NCBI RefSeq assembly: GCF_032917945.1
Contig: NZ_CP136624.1
Span: 6,572,001 to 6,636,000 of the forward strand
DNA length: 64,000 nt
Direction: 5' to 3'
DNA from: Bradyrhizobium sp. sBnM-33
GTDB taxonomy: Bacteria > Pseudomonadota > Alphaproteobacteria > Rhizobiales > Xanthobacteraceae
The notes beneath the pieces were generated by a model. That model was given only the letters and a program-made list of their open reading frames with translations, did no database searches and had not been told where the DNA came from. This document shows positions 44,635 to 54,198 of the stretch, in pieces. The position numbers and the translations under genes are program-made. How positions within the stretch are numbered: position 1 is the stretch's first letter; the number at the start of each line of letters is the position of its first letter.

Positions 44635-45511
44635 GCGCCCTCTCCTTGTGCGGCGCTGCGCTCTCGCTGCCGCGATGACCAGCCAACTGGCGAGACTCGC
44701 AATAATCGGTATCCGAGCAGACGAACATCCGCCCGCCCTTGTCGTCTGTGACGATTTCGTCGAGATAGGAATCGCCGGCGCCGCACAGCGCGCAAGGCGC
44801 ATCGAACCGGTAGCGCGTGAACGGGTGGTCTTCGAAATCGAGCGATACCACGTCCGTGTGCGGCGGGATCGCGTAAATGCGCTTCTCGCGCCCGGCGCCG
44901 AACAATTGCAGCGCCGGGCAATTGTCCATCTTCGGATTGTCGAATTTCGGTGTCGGCGACGGGTCCATCACATAGCGCGCATTCACCTTCACGGGATAGG
45001 CATAGGAGGTCGCGATATGGCCGAAGCGCGCGATGTCCTCGTACAGCTTGACGTGCATCAGGCCATATTCGCCCAGCGCATGCATGCGCCGCGTCTCGGT
45101 CTCGCGCGGCTCCAGGAACCGCAGCGGCTCGGGGATCGGCACCTGATAGACCAGCACCTGACCCGCATGGAGCGGCACTTCGGGAATCCGGTGCCGGGTC
45201 TGGATCACGGTGGCGTCTGACGTGGACGTGGTTGTCGCGACACCAGCGGTCTTGCCGAAGAATTTCCGGATCGAGATCGCGTTGGTGGTGTCGTCCGAAC
45301 CCTGGTCGATCACCTTCAGCACATCCTGTGGCCCCAGGATCGCCGCCGTCACTTGCACGCCGCCGGTGCCCCAGCCGTAGGGCATCGGCATTTCGCGGCT
45401 GGCGAACGGCACCTGATAGCCGGGAATCGCGATCGCCTTCAGGATTGCGCGGCGGATCATCCGCTTTGTCTGTTCGTCGAGGTAGGCGAAATTGTAAGCC
45501 GGCGCGTTCAT
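44627..45511 (-). CDS. phnJ: Carbon-phosphorus lyase PhnJ
   Basis: A 294-residue radical SAM enzyme that breaks the carbon-phosphorus bond. The Cys motif has the PhnJ spacing: CALC, then 21 residues, C, 5 residues, C (CALCGAGDSY ... FVCSDTDYC), which supplies the 4Fe-4S ligands and the catalytic Cys. It lies between phnI and phnK with short overlaps. Confidence 0.95.
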   Translation of the reverse strand: MNAPAYNFAYLDEQTKRMIRRAILKAIAIPGYQVPFASREMPMPYGWGTGGVQVTAAILGPQDVLKVIDQGSDDTTNAISIRKFFGKTAGVATTTSTSDATVIQTRHRIPEVPLHAGQVLVYQVPIPEPLRFLEPRETETRRMHALGEYGLMHVKLYEDIARFGHIATSYAYPVKVNARYVMDPSPTPKFDNPKMDNCPALQLFGAGREKRIYAIPPHTDVVSLDFEDHPFTRYRFDAPCALCGAGDSYLDEIVTDDKGGRMFVCSDTDYCESRQLAGHRGSESAAPHKERAHG

Positions 45512-46611
45512 TCCGCGGCCTCCTGCATGTCCGGCGCCTCATTGGCCTCGGCGAACTCCTTGCGCAATTTGCGCAGCAGACCGAGCTCGGATTGAAAGTC
45601 GACGTAATGCGGCAGCTTGAGATGCTCGACGAAGCCGGTCGCCTGAACATTGTCCGAGTGCGACATCACGAATTCCTCGTCCTGGGCTGGAGCGATCACT
45701 TCCTCGCCCAGCTCGCGGGCACGCAGGCTGCGGTCGACCAACGCCATCGACATGGTCTTGCGCTCGCTTTGTCCGAAGGCCAGACCATAGCCGCGCGTAA
45801 AGCATGGCGCTTCCGTCGCCGATCCCTTGAACTGGTTGACCATCTGGCACTCGGTCAGCTCGATCGCGCCAAGCGGGACGGCAAAGCCCGCATCCTCGGC
45901 GAAGAACTCAACCTCCACCTCGCCGAAGCGGATTTCGCCGGCAAAGGGATGGTTGCGGCCGTAGCCGCGCTGTGAGGAATAGCCGAGTGCGAGCAGGAAC
46001 CCCTCGTCGGCCCGCGCAAGATTTTGCAGCCGCAGATCGCGGTCGGCCGGAAAACTCAGCGGCTCGCGCGTGAGATCGCCGACCGGCGCATCGGCATCCG
46101 CGGCCGGCGACGATTCGATCAAGCCATCGCGACCGAGAATGTCGGTGACGCGCGGCATTGCCGTCTGCGTTGCCTCCGACGTCGCCGGCTGCTCCGGCAC
46201 AAAACCGTCCGCAAGCTGCGGGTCCAGCAAACGATGGGTATAATCGAAGGTCGGCCCCAGGATCTGGCCACCTGGAATATCCTTGAAGGTCGAGGAGATC
46301 CGCCGGCGCACCTGCATCTCGCCGGTGTTGACCGGCTCGGTCGCGCCGAAGCGCGGCAATGTGGCGCGAAAGGCGCGGACCAGGAAGATCGCCTCGATCA
46401 GGTCGCCGCGCGCCTGCTTGATCGCGAGTGCCGCCAGCTCGCGATCGTAGAGCGAGCCTTCCGTCATGACGCGATCGACGCCGAGCGAGAGCTGCTCGGC
46501 AATTTGCGCCAGCGAGAGTTCGGGCACATCACGGTCGCCACGCCGCTCATGCGCAAGCAGCCGGTGGGCATTCTCAATGGCGCGTTCGCCTCCTTTGACG
46601 GCTACATACAT
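45508..46611 (-). CDS. phnI: C-P lyase nucleosidase subunit PhnI
   Basis: A 367-residue core-complex subunit that, with PhnG, H and L, couples phosphonate to ATP with loss of adenine. It begins MYVAVKGGERAIENAH, characteristic of PhnI. Its TGA overlaps the phnJ start, and phnH ends three bases upstream. Confidence 0.95.
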   Translation of the reverse strand: MYVAVKGGERAIENAHRLLAHERRGDRDVPELSLAQIAEQLSLGVDRVMTEGSLYDRELAALAIKQARGDLIEAIFLVRAFRATLPRFGATEPVNTGEMQVRRRISSTFKDIPGGQILGPTFDYTHRLLDPQLADGFVPEQPATSEATQTAMPRVTDILGRDGLIESSPAADADAPVGDLTREPLSFPADRDLRLQNLARADEGFLLALGYSSQRGYGRNHPFAGEIRFGEVEVEFFAEDAGFAVPLGAIELTECQMVNQFKGSATEAPCFTRGYGLAFGQSERKTMSMALVDRSLRARELGEEVIAPAQDEEFVMSHSDNVQATGFVEHLKLPHYVDFQSELGLLRKLRKEFAEANEAPDMQEAAE

Positions 46612-46614
46612 GGG

Positions 46615-47223
46615 CTACGCTCCGCTTGCGACCAGCCGCGTGGTTCGGGGGATCGCGACGATCAAGTCGTCATGGACCAGCACTACATCGATGCCGCGCG
46701 GGAACAGGCCTTCGTTGATGGTGAGCCGCTGAAAGAGGTCGCGCGGTTGGAGCATCGCCTGCAGCAGCGCTGTACCGTCGATGCCCGGCCCCTTCACCTC
46801 GAAGGTCGGTCCCTGTGTCAGGCTCTCGACCTGTAGGATCAGTGTCGTCGACCGATCAGGATACTCGTTACTGCCGAACGCGAAGCGATCGAGCGCCGGC
46901 AGGTTCCTGGCCTCGCCGACCAGCGCGAAGCTGGCGATCGAGGAATCCGCGATCACCGGCGCACTGGTATGGAACTTGAGCCACTTCGCAACGTCAGGCG
47001 TGGCCGACATCGCGGCGTCGAGCCAGATCGGCGTGTCGTGATCGAACAGCGTCAGCGCGATCGCCGCCGCGCCGCGCATCATCCCGGCCGGCGCGCCGAC
47101 GGCCGCCGTGACCCGTTGCACGCTGCCGGGACGCGCCATCGCGTCCATCACGGAGCGGAAGGTCGACTGCGCCGACGGCACCTTGTCGGCAAACCCCGCG
47201 GGCAATTCTGCAACTGTCGTCAT
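46615..47223 (-). CDS. phnH: C-P lyase subunit PhnH
   Basis: A 202-residue subunit of the PhnGHIJ core. The N-terminal region VPSAQSTFRSVMDAMARPG is diagnostic of PhnH. It starts four bases after phnG ends. Confidence 0.93.
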   Translation of the reverse strand: MTTVAELPAGFADKVPSAQSTFRSVMDAMARPGSVQRVTAAVGAPAGMMRGAAAIALTLFDHDTPIWLDAAMSATPDVAKWLKFHTSAPVIADSSIASFALVGEARNLPALDRFAFGSNEYPDRSTTLILQVESLTQGPTFEVKGPGIDGTALLQAMLQPRDLFQRLTINEGLFPRGIDVVLVHDDLIVAIPRTTRLVASGA

Positions 47224-47227
47224 CGCA

Positions 47228-47689
47228 TCACCCCTCGCCGCGCACCATGGTGTAGAAATCGACCCGCGTCGCCGCCGTCTCGGCCGCCTTGCGGCTGCGA
47301 TCGGCGCTCATGGCGGCACGTAATGGCCCGATCACCTTGGTCTCGACCTCACCCGAAAGCTCCGTCGACTGCACCATGGCATCACACAGCGCGATCATCT
47401 GCGCCTTCTGCCTATCGCGGCCGAGCACGTAGCCAAATCCGATCTCACCGGTCGCAAGGCGCACCGCCGCGCGCGACACGGTGGCCTCGCCGAGATTGAA
47501 CGGCGCACCGTCGCCGCCGATGCGGCCGCGCACCATGACGAGGCCGTTCTCCGGCTCGCGCAGGTTTTCGTGTTCGGGTACCGCGATTGCCGCGAGATGG
47601 CCCGCAATATCGCCAGCCTCGGAATGCGCGAGCACCGCCATCGCGGCCTTCCGCTGCGCCTCTCCGCTGTTCCGCCTGGTCAAGCTCAT
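47228..47689 (-). CDS. phnG: C-P lyase subunit PhnG
   Basis: A 153-residue first subunit of the core operon, with GEATVSRAAVRL and GYVLGRDRQKA typical of PhnG. ATG 47689 has AAGGTGG upstream; a longer frame to 47731 crosses the regulator palindrome. It is divergent from phnF. Confidence 0.93.
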   Translation of the reverse strand: MSLTRRNSGEAQRKAAMAVLAHSEAGDIAGHLAAIAVPEHENLREPENGLVMVRGRIGGDGAPFNLGEATVSRAAVRLATGEIGFGYVLGRDRQKAQMIALCDAMVQSTELSGEVETKVIGPLRAAMSADRSRKAAETAATRVDFYTMVRGEG

Positions 47690-47705
47690 GAGCCACCTTG
47701 CCTGA

Positions 47706-47737
47706 ATCAAGTTGTCTATGATAGTAGACAACTTGAT
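47706..47737. promoter_or_regulatory. Probable PhnF operator (perfect palindrome)
   Basis: Arms ATCAAGTTGTCTA and TAGACAACTTGAT are each 13 bases and fully complementary, around TGATAG. The site begins 16 bases before the phnG ATG and lies 56 bases before phnF. GntR/HutC-type repressors bind palindromes of the TGTCTA-N6-TAGACA kind. Confidence 0.8.
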
Positions 47738-47748
47738 AACGAAGCGCC

Positions 47749-47766
47749 ATGACTGTTTCGTGACAA
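47749..47766 (-). promoter_or_regulatory. Pho-box-like direct repeat upstream of phnG
   Basis: Read leftward, TTGTCAC-GAAA-CAGTCAT: two copies of a CTGTCAT-like heptamer with an 11-bp period, matching 5 and 6 of 7 positions. It lies 59 bases before the phnG ATG, upstream of the PhnF palindrome. Confidence 0.55.
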
Positions 47767-47793
47767 ACGGATAATTTCTGGTATCACCAAGCC

Positions 47794-48519
47794 ATGAGCC
47801 TGCAGGAGAGTTCCGGCGTCGCCTTGTGGCGCCAGGTCGCCGACGGTATCGAGCGCGGCATTGCCGACGGCCGCTTCGCAGCGGGCGAAAAGCTGCCGGG
47901 CGAGATCGAGATCGCCGATACCTATCGGGTCAACCGCCACACCGTGCGGCGCGCACTGGCTGCGCTTGCCGAACGCGGCCTGGTGCGCGCCGAACGCGGC
48001 AGCGGCACCTATGTCGAGGCGCAGCGCATCGCCTATCCCTTGCGCTCGCGGACGCGATTTTCCGAAATCGTCGGCGCCGGTGGCCGCGAGCCCCGCGGCC
48101 AATTGATCGATGCCTCCGAAGAGCCCGCGACGCGCGAGTTGGCCCGTGAGCTCGGACTGAGGACCGGTGCGCCCCTGATCCGGATCGAATCGGTGCGGCT
48201 CGCTGACCGCACGCCGATCTGCGTCAGCACCAGTTGGCTCTCCGCCGATCGCTTCCCGGGCGCCGGAACCGTCTTCGCCAACGCACGCTCAATGACCAAA
48301 CTGCTGGCGCATTACGGCGTTCGCGATTACCGCCGCGCCTCAACCCGCGTCACCGCCGGGATCGTGGACGCCACCGATGCCGCAAGGCTCGATCTCGCGC
48401 TCGGGCGTCCCGTGCTGGTCGTTGACAGCACGGACGTCGATACCGACGATAAGCCGCTCGTGACCAAGCGCTCGCGCTTTGCCGCTGAGCGTGTCGAATT
48501 CGTGGTCGAGAGCGGCTAG
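47794..48519 (+). CDS. phnF: Phosphonate-utilisation regulator PhnF (GntR/HutC family)
   Basis: A 241-residue repressor. The winged helix-turn-helix in the first 70 residues contains YRVNRHTVRRALAALAERGL, and the UTRA effector domain follows (for example PLIRIESVRLADRTPICV). It is divergent from phnG across the palindrome and converges with phnE2. It probably represses phnG onwards until a phosphonate-pathway metabolite is present. Confidence 0.92.
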   Translation: MSLQESSGVALWRQVADGIERGIADGRFAAGEKLPGEIEIADTYRVNRHTVRRALAALAERGLVRAERGSGTYVEAQRIAYPLRSRTRFSEIVGAGGREPRGQLIDASEEPATRELARELGLRTGAPLIRIESVRLADRTPICVSTSWLSADRFPGAGTVFANARSMTKLLAHYGVRDYRRASTRVTAGIVDATDAARLDLALGRPVLVVDSTDVDTDDKPLVTKRSRFAAERVEFVVESG

Positions 48520-48534
48520 CCTAGCCACGAGATG

Positions 48535-49389
48535 TTACGCGATTGGCCGCTGCCCGATGATCGCGAAACGCAGCTTGCCCGAGATCCAATCAATTGCCGA
48601 TACCGTCATCAGGATAAGCAAAATCAGAAACGAAACCTTTTGCCATTCCAGCACCCGGATTTGTTCGGCAAGCTGAAGTCCAATTCCACCTGCTCCAACG
48701 ATTCCGATAATCGTCGCTGACCGCGTATTCGATTCAAAATAGTAGAGCACCTGGCTCAACAGGATTGGAAAGACCTGCGGCAACAACCCGAACCGGACGC
48801 TATGAAGATGGTTGCCCCCCGATGACTGGACTCCCTCAGCGGGGTTCTTGTCGGCAGCCTCGATCGCTTCCGAGAATAACTTTCCAAACGTCCCAAAATC
48901 GCTGCAGATAACCGCGAGGATACCTGCGAACGGGCCCAGCCCCACGATACCGACCCAGATGAGAGCCCAGATCAAGATATCGACACCACGGATGGTGTCG
49001 AGACTGCGGCGCGTCAAAAAGTGAACGATCCGGTTTGCAACTACATTGCGCGCCGCCAGCAGGGATACGGGTAACGCGAGCAAAGCCCCGCCCAGCGTGC
49101 CGAGAAATGCGATCGAAACCGTCTCTCCGAGCGCGTGCAGATATTTCAATACTTCCGCCCAAGAGCCAGGATGGGGAGGCAACATGAGCTGAACGAATCC
49201 ACCCAGCCTGACCATTCCGTCGGAGAGCCGGTGAAAGGGAATTTCGAGTTGGACGATCCCGAACAGAAAAAGCGCGACCGCCCCGCCAACGCCTATTGCG
49301 ATTTTTCCCCGGTGCCACCAGTCCGGGCGGAAAATATCCGGATGACGTTCGACGATGCCGGCCTGGTTTTCAAAACTGAAGGAGTTCAT
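48535..49389 (-). CDS. phnE: Phosphonate ABC transporter permease PhnE (second copy)
   Basis: A 284-residue inner-membrane protein with about six helices and a permease coupling region near EGVQSSGGNHLHSVRFGLL. Its ATG overlaps the first permease stop. Two PhnE genes in tandem are normal in rhizobia. Confidence 0.9.
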   Translation of the reverse strand: MNSFSFENQAGIVERHPDIFRPDWWHRGKIAIGVGGAVALFLFGIVQLEIPFHRLSDGMVRLGGFVQLMLPPHPGSWAEVLKYLHALGETVSIAFLGTLGGALLALPVSLLAARNVVANRIVHFLTRRSLDTIRGVDILIWALIWVGIVGLGPFAGILAVICSDFGTFGKLFSEAIEAADKNPAEGVQSSGGNHLHSVRFGLLPQVFPILLSQVLYYFESNTRSATIIGIVGAGGIGLQLAEQIRVLEWQKVSFLILLILMTVSAIDWISGKLRFAIIGQRPIA

Positions 49390-50273
49390 GCCGCGGAGCC
49401 CTCCAGCCCGAGGAGGCGGTGGCGCGCGCGCTCCGTGATAAAGTCGATCAACATGACGGTGACGACAATGAGCAAAAGGATGGCACTGACATCGGTGTAA
49501 TAGAACTTGCGAACGGCCTCGATCAAATCCTGGCCGATCCCGCCGGCGCCGACAAAACCCATCACCGCCGCGCCACGGACGTTGATCTCGAATCTCAGCA
49601 GGGCATAGCTTACGAAATTCGAAAGAACCTGAGGTACCGCACCAAATCGGACAATCTGAAGCCAGCTTCCTCCGCTCGCCGCTATCCCCTCGATCGGTTT
49701 ACTGTCGATATTCTCAACAACCTCAGCGAACTGTTTGCCTAGCGCACCGGTGGTATGGATTGCGATCGCGAGAACGCCCGGCAGCGGTCCCAGACCGAAT
49801 GCGAGCACGAAAATCAAGGCAAAGACGATCTCTGGCACGGTCCTGCAAAATTCGAGAACGCGCCGCGTGACAAAAACGGTTGTACGCGACCTGACGAGGT
49901 TGGCCGAGGCGAGGAAGCAGAGAACGAACCCGCACATCGCCCCCGTGAGCGTTCCCATATACGCGATCAGCAACGTGTCTCCGAGAAGCCGCGTCCAGCG
50001 AGGCAGCCCCCAAAGCCACTCAGAGAGATCAACCCACGCAGTCGAGAACGAAAATTTTGGAGCGATGCTGGCGAAGTAAGCTGGCAAGCGCCAGAAATTC
50101 TCGGCGAAACTCCAAAGATTGACGTCACCCATCCAGCCGGCAGCGATCGTGGCGGCGATCAGGACCGCCGAACCCAGCCATACGCGCCGCCGCTTGGCGG
50201 CAACCGCAGCCGCATAGCGATCGGCGAGTTCTCGCAGCCTGGCTTCCGGGAATTCGGGGACTGCTGTTCGCAT
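49386..50273 (-). CDS. phnE: Phosphonate ABC transporter permease PhnE (first copy)
   Basis: A 295-residue permease with the region EGIAASGGSWLQIVRFGAVP matching the sister copy. It has an extra charged N-terminus (PEFPEARLRELADRYAA) of about 35 residues. It follows phnD by 68 bases. Confidence 0.9.
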   Translation of the reverse strand: MRTAVPEFPEARLRELADRYAAAVAAKRRRVWLGSAVLIAATIAAGWMGDVNLWSFAENFWRLPAYFASIAPKFSFSTAWVDLSEWLWGLPRWTRLLGDTLLIAYMGTLTGAMCGFVLCFLASANLVRSRTTVFVTRRVLEFCRTVPEIVFALIFVLAFGLGPLPGVLAIAIHTTGALGKQFAEVVENIDSKPIEGIAASGGSWLQIVRFGAVPQVLSNFVSYALLRFEINVRGAAVMGFVGAGGIGQDLIEAVRKFYYTDVSAILLLIVVTVMLIDFITERARHRLLGLEGSAA

Positions 50274-50341
50274 GGGATGTTCAGGCGAGAGAATGGGCAG
50301 ATCTCGCGATCTGCCCGATCCATCTGGAGCCGCAGCTCCGT

Positions 50342-51250
50342 TCAGGATTTCTGCTTGCGAATGCTGTCGACAAACTTGGTCAGATCGATCACGGCGTCAT
50401 AGGCCTTGTGGTCAACCTCGACGAATGGCAACTGCTTCCCTTCGTAAATCTTGTCGAAAGCGGCCTTGTCTTTCACCGCGATTTCCAGCACGGCCTTCTT
50501 GATTGCCGCCTTGAGGTCGGCGGGCAGGCTGCTGAGATATGCCATCGGCGAATTCACAATCTGCTCGGACTTCATGATGATCTTGAAATCGGCGGCCTTC
50601 GCCATGCCCTTCCGTTCCATCCGGAGCAGGTTCGACTCGTTCTCGTCGTTCCACCAGTTGAACGCCGCGTCGCAGGTCCCTTGCGCAAGTCCGATCACCG
50701 CGTTTTCGTGGCTTCCCGAATAGACCACCTTGGAGAAGAACTTTTCCGGGTCGATACCCATCTTGTCCATCGCGAAACGCGGCACGTTGTTGCCTGACGT
50801 TGAATTGGGGTCGACAAGGCAGAGATTCTTGCCCTTCAGGTCCTTGATGTCCTTGTAGCTGGAATCGCTTTTGACATAGAGAACCGAATAATAGCCCTTG
50901 GTTCCGTCGCCATTCACTTCGATCGCGAACGGCTCGACCTTCGCACCGATGATATAAGCGCGCGCGTAGGCCGAGGGACCGTACATCGCGATGTGGATGT
51001 TGCCTGCCCGCTGGCCTTCGATAACAGCGGCGTAATCGTTGGCGATCCGCAGCGTGACTTTGGTGCCGAGCTCGCGGGACAGATACTCCGTCAGAGGCGT
51101 CCATCGGTTGGTTGTGCCCGAGGCATTCTCATCGGGAACCTTTGCGAACACCAATTCAGGATATTTTGCCTTCCAGTCCTGAGCCGTGGCAGCCGAGGCC
51201 GAGAACGCCAATGCCGCTGCAGCGGCGAAGATTATACGACGGTTTATCAT
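50342..51250 (-). CDS. phnD: Phosphonate-binding protein PhnD
   Basis: A 302-residue periplasmic binding protein. The signal ends ATAQ; VPDENASGTTNRW and the STSG motif in VDPNSTSGNNVP (the phosphonate-binding Ser/Thr loop) are present. ATG 51250 has an AGGAGACG site. The ligand would be a phosphonate or phosphate ester. Confidence 0.94.
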   Translation of the reverse strand: MINRRIIFAAAAALAFSASAATAQDWKAKYPELVFAKVPDENASGTTNRWTPLTEYLSRELGTKVTLRIANDYAAVIEGQRAGNIHIAMYGPSAYARAYIIGAKVEPFAIEVNGDGTKGYYSVLYVKSDSSYKDIKDLKGKNLCLVDPNSTSGNNVPRFAMDKMGIDPEKFFSKVVYSGSHENAVIGLAQGTCDAAFNWWNDENESNLLRMERKGMAKAADFKIIMKSEQIVNSPMAYLSSLPADLKAAIKKAVLEIAVKDKAAFDKIYEGKQLPFVEVDHKAYDAVIDLTKFVDSIRKQKS

Positions 51251-51324
51251 GACGTCTCCTGTTTCGCAGTGATGAGCCAGCGGATCTAGATGCCGCACAG
51301 CTCCTGGTTTTCAGACGCAAAGGC

Positions 51325-52140
51325 TCAGGCTGCGGCAACCGTACCGAGCGCGGGAATCGGAGCACGGACCGGCACATGCTCTCGCGCCGCGTCCATCACC
51401 TCATCCGCCTCGAGATCGTAGAGCTCGCGCGCGATATGATCTGTCAACATCGCCGGTGCGCCGTCGAACACAATGCGGCCTGCCGACATTCCGATCAGGC
51501 GATCGCAGTAGCTGCGCGCCAGATCCAGCGAATGCAGATTGCACACCACCGTTATCCCGAAGTGCTTGTTGATGCGCAGCAGCGCGTCCATCACGATCCG
51601 GGTGTTGCGGGGATCGAGTGAAGCGATCGGTTCGTCGGCAAGGATGATGTCGGGCTCCTGCACCAGTGCACGCGCAATCGCGACGCGCTGCTGCTGACCG
51701 CCCGAGAGCTGATCCGCGCGCTGCGCCGCAATCGACGCCATATCGAATTGCTCGAGCGCCGACATCGCAATGGCCTTGTCATGTTCGGGCCACAACTGCG
51801 CCAGCGACCGCCATGTCGGCACCGTTGAAAGTCTTCCCATCAACACGTTGGTCAGGACATCGAGGCGGCCGACCAGATTGAACTGCTGAAAGATCATCGC
51901 CGAGCGCGCACGCCACTGCCGCAAATCCTTGCCGCGAAGCGCGGTGACGTCGACGCCTTCAAAGAGGATGCGCCCTTCGGAAGGTTCGGCGAGGCGGTTG
52001 ATCATCCGAAGCAGCGTGGACTTGCCGGCGCCGGAGCGGCCGATCACGCCGACAAAACTGCCCGGTGCGATCGAGAATGACGCATTATCCACCGCAGCTT
52101 TGGTGCCGAAACGGCACGTCAGACCTTCCACAACCAGCAT
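51325..52140 (-). CDS. phnC: Phosphonate ABC transporter ATP-binding protein PhnC
   Basis: A 271-residue ATPase with Walker [10 protein letters not shown], signature LSGGQQQRV and Walker [16 protein letters not shown] 52140 has GGAG at seven bases; ATG 52170 is the alternative. It opens the phnCDEE operon, with a Pho-box-like sequence 45 bases upstream. Confidence 0.94.
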   Translation of the reverse strand: MLVVEGLTCRFGTKAAVDNASFSIAPGSFVGVIGRSGAGKSTLLRMINRLAEPSEGRILFEGVDVTALRGKDLRQWRARSAMIFQQFNLVGRLDVLTNVLMGRLSTVPTWRSLAQLWPEHDKAIAMSALEQFDMASIAAQRADQLSGGQQQRVAIARALVQEPDIILADEPIASLDPRNTRIVMDALLRINKHFGITVVCNLHSLDLARSYCDRLIGMSAGRIVFDGAPAMLTDHIARELYDLEADEVMDAAREHVPVRAPIPALGTVAAA

Positions 52141-52185
52141 GCAGCGCTCCAGAGTCCTATCGTGGAGCATCGCTACCGGCTCGAT

Positions 52186-52203
52186 CTTACAGTTGTGTGA
52201 CAA
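52186..52203 (-). promoter_or_regulatory. Pho-box-like direct repeat upstream of phnC
   Basis: Read leftward, TTGTCAC-ACAA-CTGTAAG: two CTGTCAT-like heptamers with an 11-bp period, each matching five of seven positions. Weaker than the plus-strand box at 52241. Confidence 0.45.
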
Positions 52204-52240
52204 CGAGTGCTGCGGTGCGGCGTTCGTCCACAGCCGTGCG

Positions 52241-52269
52241 GCGTCATGCATACGTCATGATACTGTCAT
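52241..52269 (+). promoter_or_regulatory. Triple Pho-box-like repeat for the hexapeptide transferase operon
   Basis: GCGTCAT, ACGTCAT and CTGTCAT start at 52241, 52252 and 52263, an exact 11-bp period. The last copy is a perfect PHO-box half. It lies 53 bases before the ATG at 52323 and suggests PhoB activation under phosphate shortage. Confidence 0.65.
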
Positions 52270-52322
52270 CAAGCGCATCGAAGACGAGCAGGCCCTTCCC
52301 GCAACTGCCGACGGACCTACCG

Positions 52323-52988
52323 ATGGCTGGCAAGACGCTTTCCACTGAACCGACCGTCGACCCCACCGCGTCAGTGCGCGACTGCCAGCTTGGCGCCTAC
52401 ACCGAGGTCGGCGCCCGGACCATTCTGCTCGAGGTCACGATGTCCGATTATTCCTACATCGTGAACGATGCACAGATCACCTACACAACAATCGGCAAAT
52501 TCTGTTCGATCGCGGCGATGACACGGATCAATCCGGGCAATCATCCGATGCACCGGGCCTCGCAGGCCCATTTCACCTATCGCGCCAGCAGCTATTTTCC
52601 GGGCGAGAGCGATGATGCCGAGTTCTTTGCATGGCGACGCGAACATCACGTCCATATCGGCCATGACGTCTGGATCGGCCACGGCGCGGTTATTCTGCCC
52701 GGCCACTCGATCGGCACCGGCGCGGTGATCGCGGCCGGCGCCATCGTGACCAAGGATGTCCCCGCCTATACGATCGTTGCAGGTAACCCGGCACGGCCGA
52801 TCAAGCAGCGCTTTCCGGAATCCATTGCCGGGCGGCTTGCGGAGCTCGCGTGGTGGAATTGGGACCATGAGACGCTGTGCCGCACCCTGCCCGATTTCCG
52901 CAAACTCGATGTAGAGCGCTTTCTCGAAAAGTACGAAGCCGCCGCAGCAGCTACTCGCCGTCCATTCAACCAGAGTGCCGCATCGTGA
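52323..52988 (+). CDS. Phosphonate-metabolism hexapeptide transferase
   Basis: A 221-residue left-handed beta-helix acyltransferase with hexapeptide repeats ([20 protein letters not shown] in part, then [12 protein letters not shown]). It is the transferase hexapeptide family commonly encoded with C-P lyase genes and related to DapH/xenobiotic acetyltransferases. It might acetylate aminoalkylphosphonates, as PhnO does, but that is inference. Its stop overlaps the phnM2 start. Confidence 0.85.
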   Translation: MAGKTLSTEPTVDPTASVRDCQLGAYTEVGARTILLEVTMSDYSYIVNDAQITYTTIGKFCSIAAMTRINPGNHPMHRASQAHFTYRASSYFPGESDDAEFFAWRREHHVHIGHDVWIGHGAVILPGHSIGTGAVIAAGAIVTKDVPAYTIVAGNPARPIKQRFPESIAGRLAELAWWNWDHETLCRTLPDFRKLDVERFLEKYEAAAAATRRPFNQSAAS

Positions 52989-54178
52989 CTGAACTGTTCA
53001 TCGAAGGTGGCCGGGCCCTGCTCGGCGATGAGATTGCCGAAACCACGCTGCGGATCGCCGGCCGCGAGATCGTCGCCGTCGGTACGAATAGCAGTCATGG
53101 TTTGTCCAGTATCGATGCCGGCGGCTTGCTGGTGCTGCCGGGTATCGTCGATCTGCATGGCGATGCCTTCGAGCGGCAGATGATGCCGCGCCCCGGCGTC
53201 GATTTCCCAATCGATGTGGCGCTTGTTGACAGCGACCGGCAGGCGATCAGCAATGGGATCACGACCGTCTATCATGCCACGACTTGGTCGTGGGAGCCCG
53301 GCCTGCGCAGCGCCGACAATGCCAGGCGCTTGCTGGAGGCGATTGAGCAGATGCGGCCGCAGCTCGCCGCCGACACCCGCTTCCACTTGCGTCACGAGAC
53401 CTACAATCTCGACGCGGAAAGCGAAATCATCGACTGGCTATCGGAAGGACGCGTCGACCTGTTCGCCTTCAACGACCATATGGACTCGACGGTCGCCAGC
53501 CTTGCCAAGCCGCAAAAGCGCAGCCGAATGGTGGAGCGCACGGGTCTCAGCAATGAGGCGTTCGATCGCCTGGTGGAAAGCGTGGTCTCCCGCGGCCACG
53601 ACGTGCCGGCTTCGATCGCCCGGCTGGCGCAGGCGGCGCGCGCGGCAAACATCCGGATGCTCTCGCACGACGATGAAAGCCCGGCGATGCGGCAAGCGTT
53701 TCGAGCACAGGGCGTTGCCATCGCCGAATTTCCGGTCAACGAGGAAACCGCCCGCGACGCTGCCGCAGCCGGCGACTTCATCGTGTTCGGCGCGCCCAAT
53801 GTGGTGCGCGGCGGCAGCCATACCGGCTGGACCAGGGCATCCGACATGATCGCCAAGGGCCTGTGTTCGGTGCTGGCGTCGGACTATTATTATCCGGCGC
53901 CACCATTGGCAGCCTTCCGGCTCGCAGTCGATGGCGTGCTGTCGCTGGCCGCGGCATGGCAATTGATCTCGGTGGCACCGGCTCGCGCCGCCGGCCTCGC
54001 CGATCGCGGCATGCTCGCCGCGGGGCAGCGTGCCGACATCATTCTCGTCGATGACACGCTGCCATTGCGCCCGCGCATCGTCGCGGTCATTGTCGCGGGA
54101 CGTCTCGTTCATCTGACGGAGGCAAACCGCCTCGTCCGTTCGTCAGCAACACCACGCAAGGCGGTTGCAGCCGCGTGA
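52985..54178 (+). CDS. phnM: Second PhnM-type phosphonate hydrolase
   Basis: A 397-residue amidohydrolase paralogue of the PhnM at 41957, with corresponding metal-site motifs ([24 protein letters not shown]). The start is GTG, overlapping the transferase stop (GTGA). Its duplication in a separate, Pho-regulated unit next to a 2H phosphoesterase suggests a distinct substrate or condition. Confidence 0.88.
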   Translation: MTELFIEGGRALLGDEIAETTLRIAGREIVAVGTNSSHGLSSIDAGGLLVLPGIVDLHGDAFERQMMPRPGVDFPIDVALVDSDRQAISNGITTVYHATTWSWEPGLRSADNARRLLEAIEQMRPQLAADTRFHLRHETYNLDAESEIIDWLSEGRVDLFAFNDHMDSTVASLAKPQKRSRMVERTGLSNEAFDRLVESVVSRGHDVPASIARLAQAARAANIRMLSHDDESPAMRQAFRAQGVAIAEFPVNEETARDAAAAGDFIVFGAPNVVRGGSHTGWTRASDMIAKGLCSVLASDYYYPAPPLAAFRLAVDGVLSLAAAWQLISVAPARAAGLADRGMLAAGQRADIILVDDTLPLRPRIVAVIVAGRLVHLTEANRLVRSSATPRKAVAAA

Positions 54179-54198
54179 GGCGGCCCTATTCTGGCGCA

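Noticed and set aside
48510..48540. Terminator between phnF and phnE2 from GGCTAG/CTAGCC
   Set aside because: The palindrome has a one-base centre and no T run.
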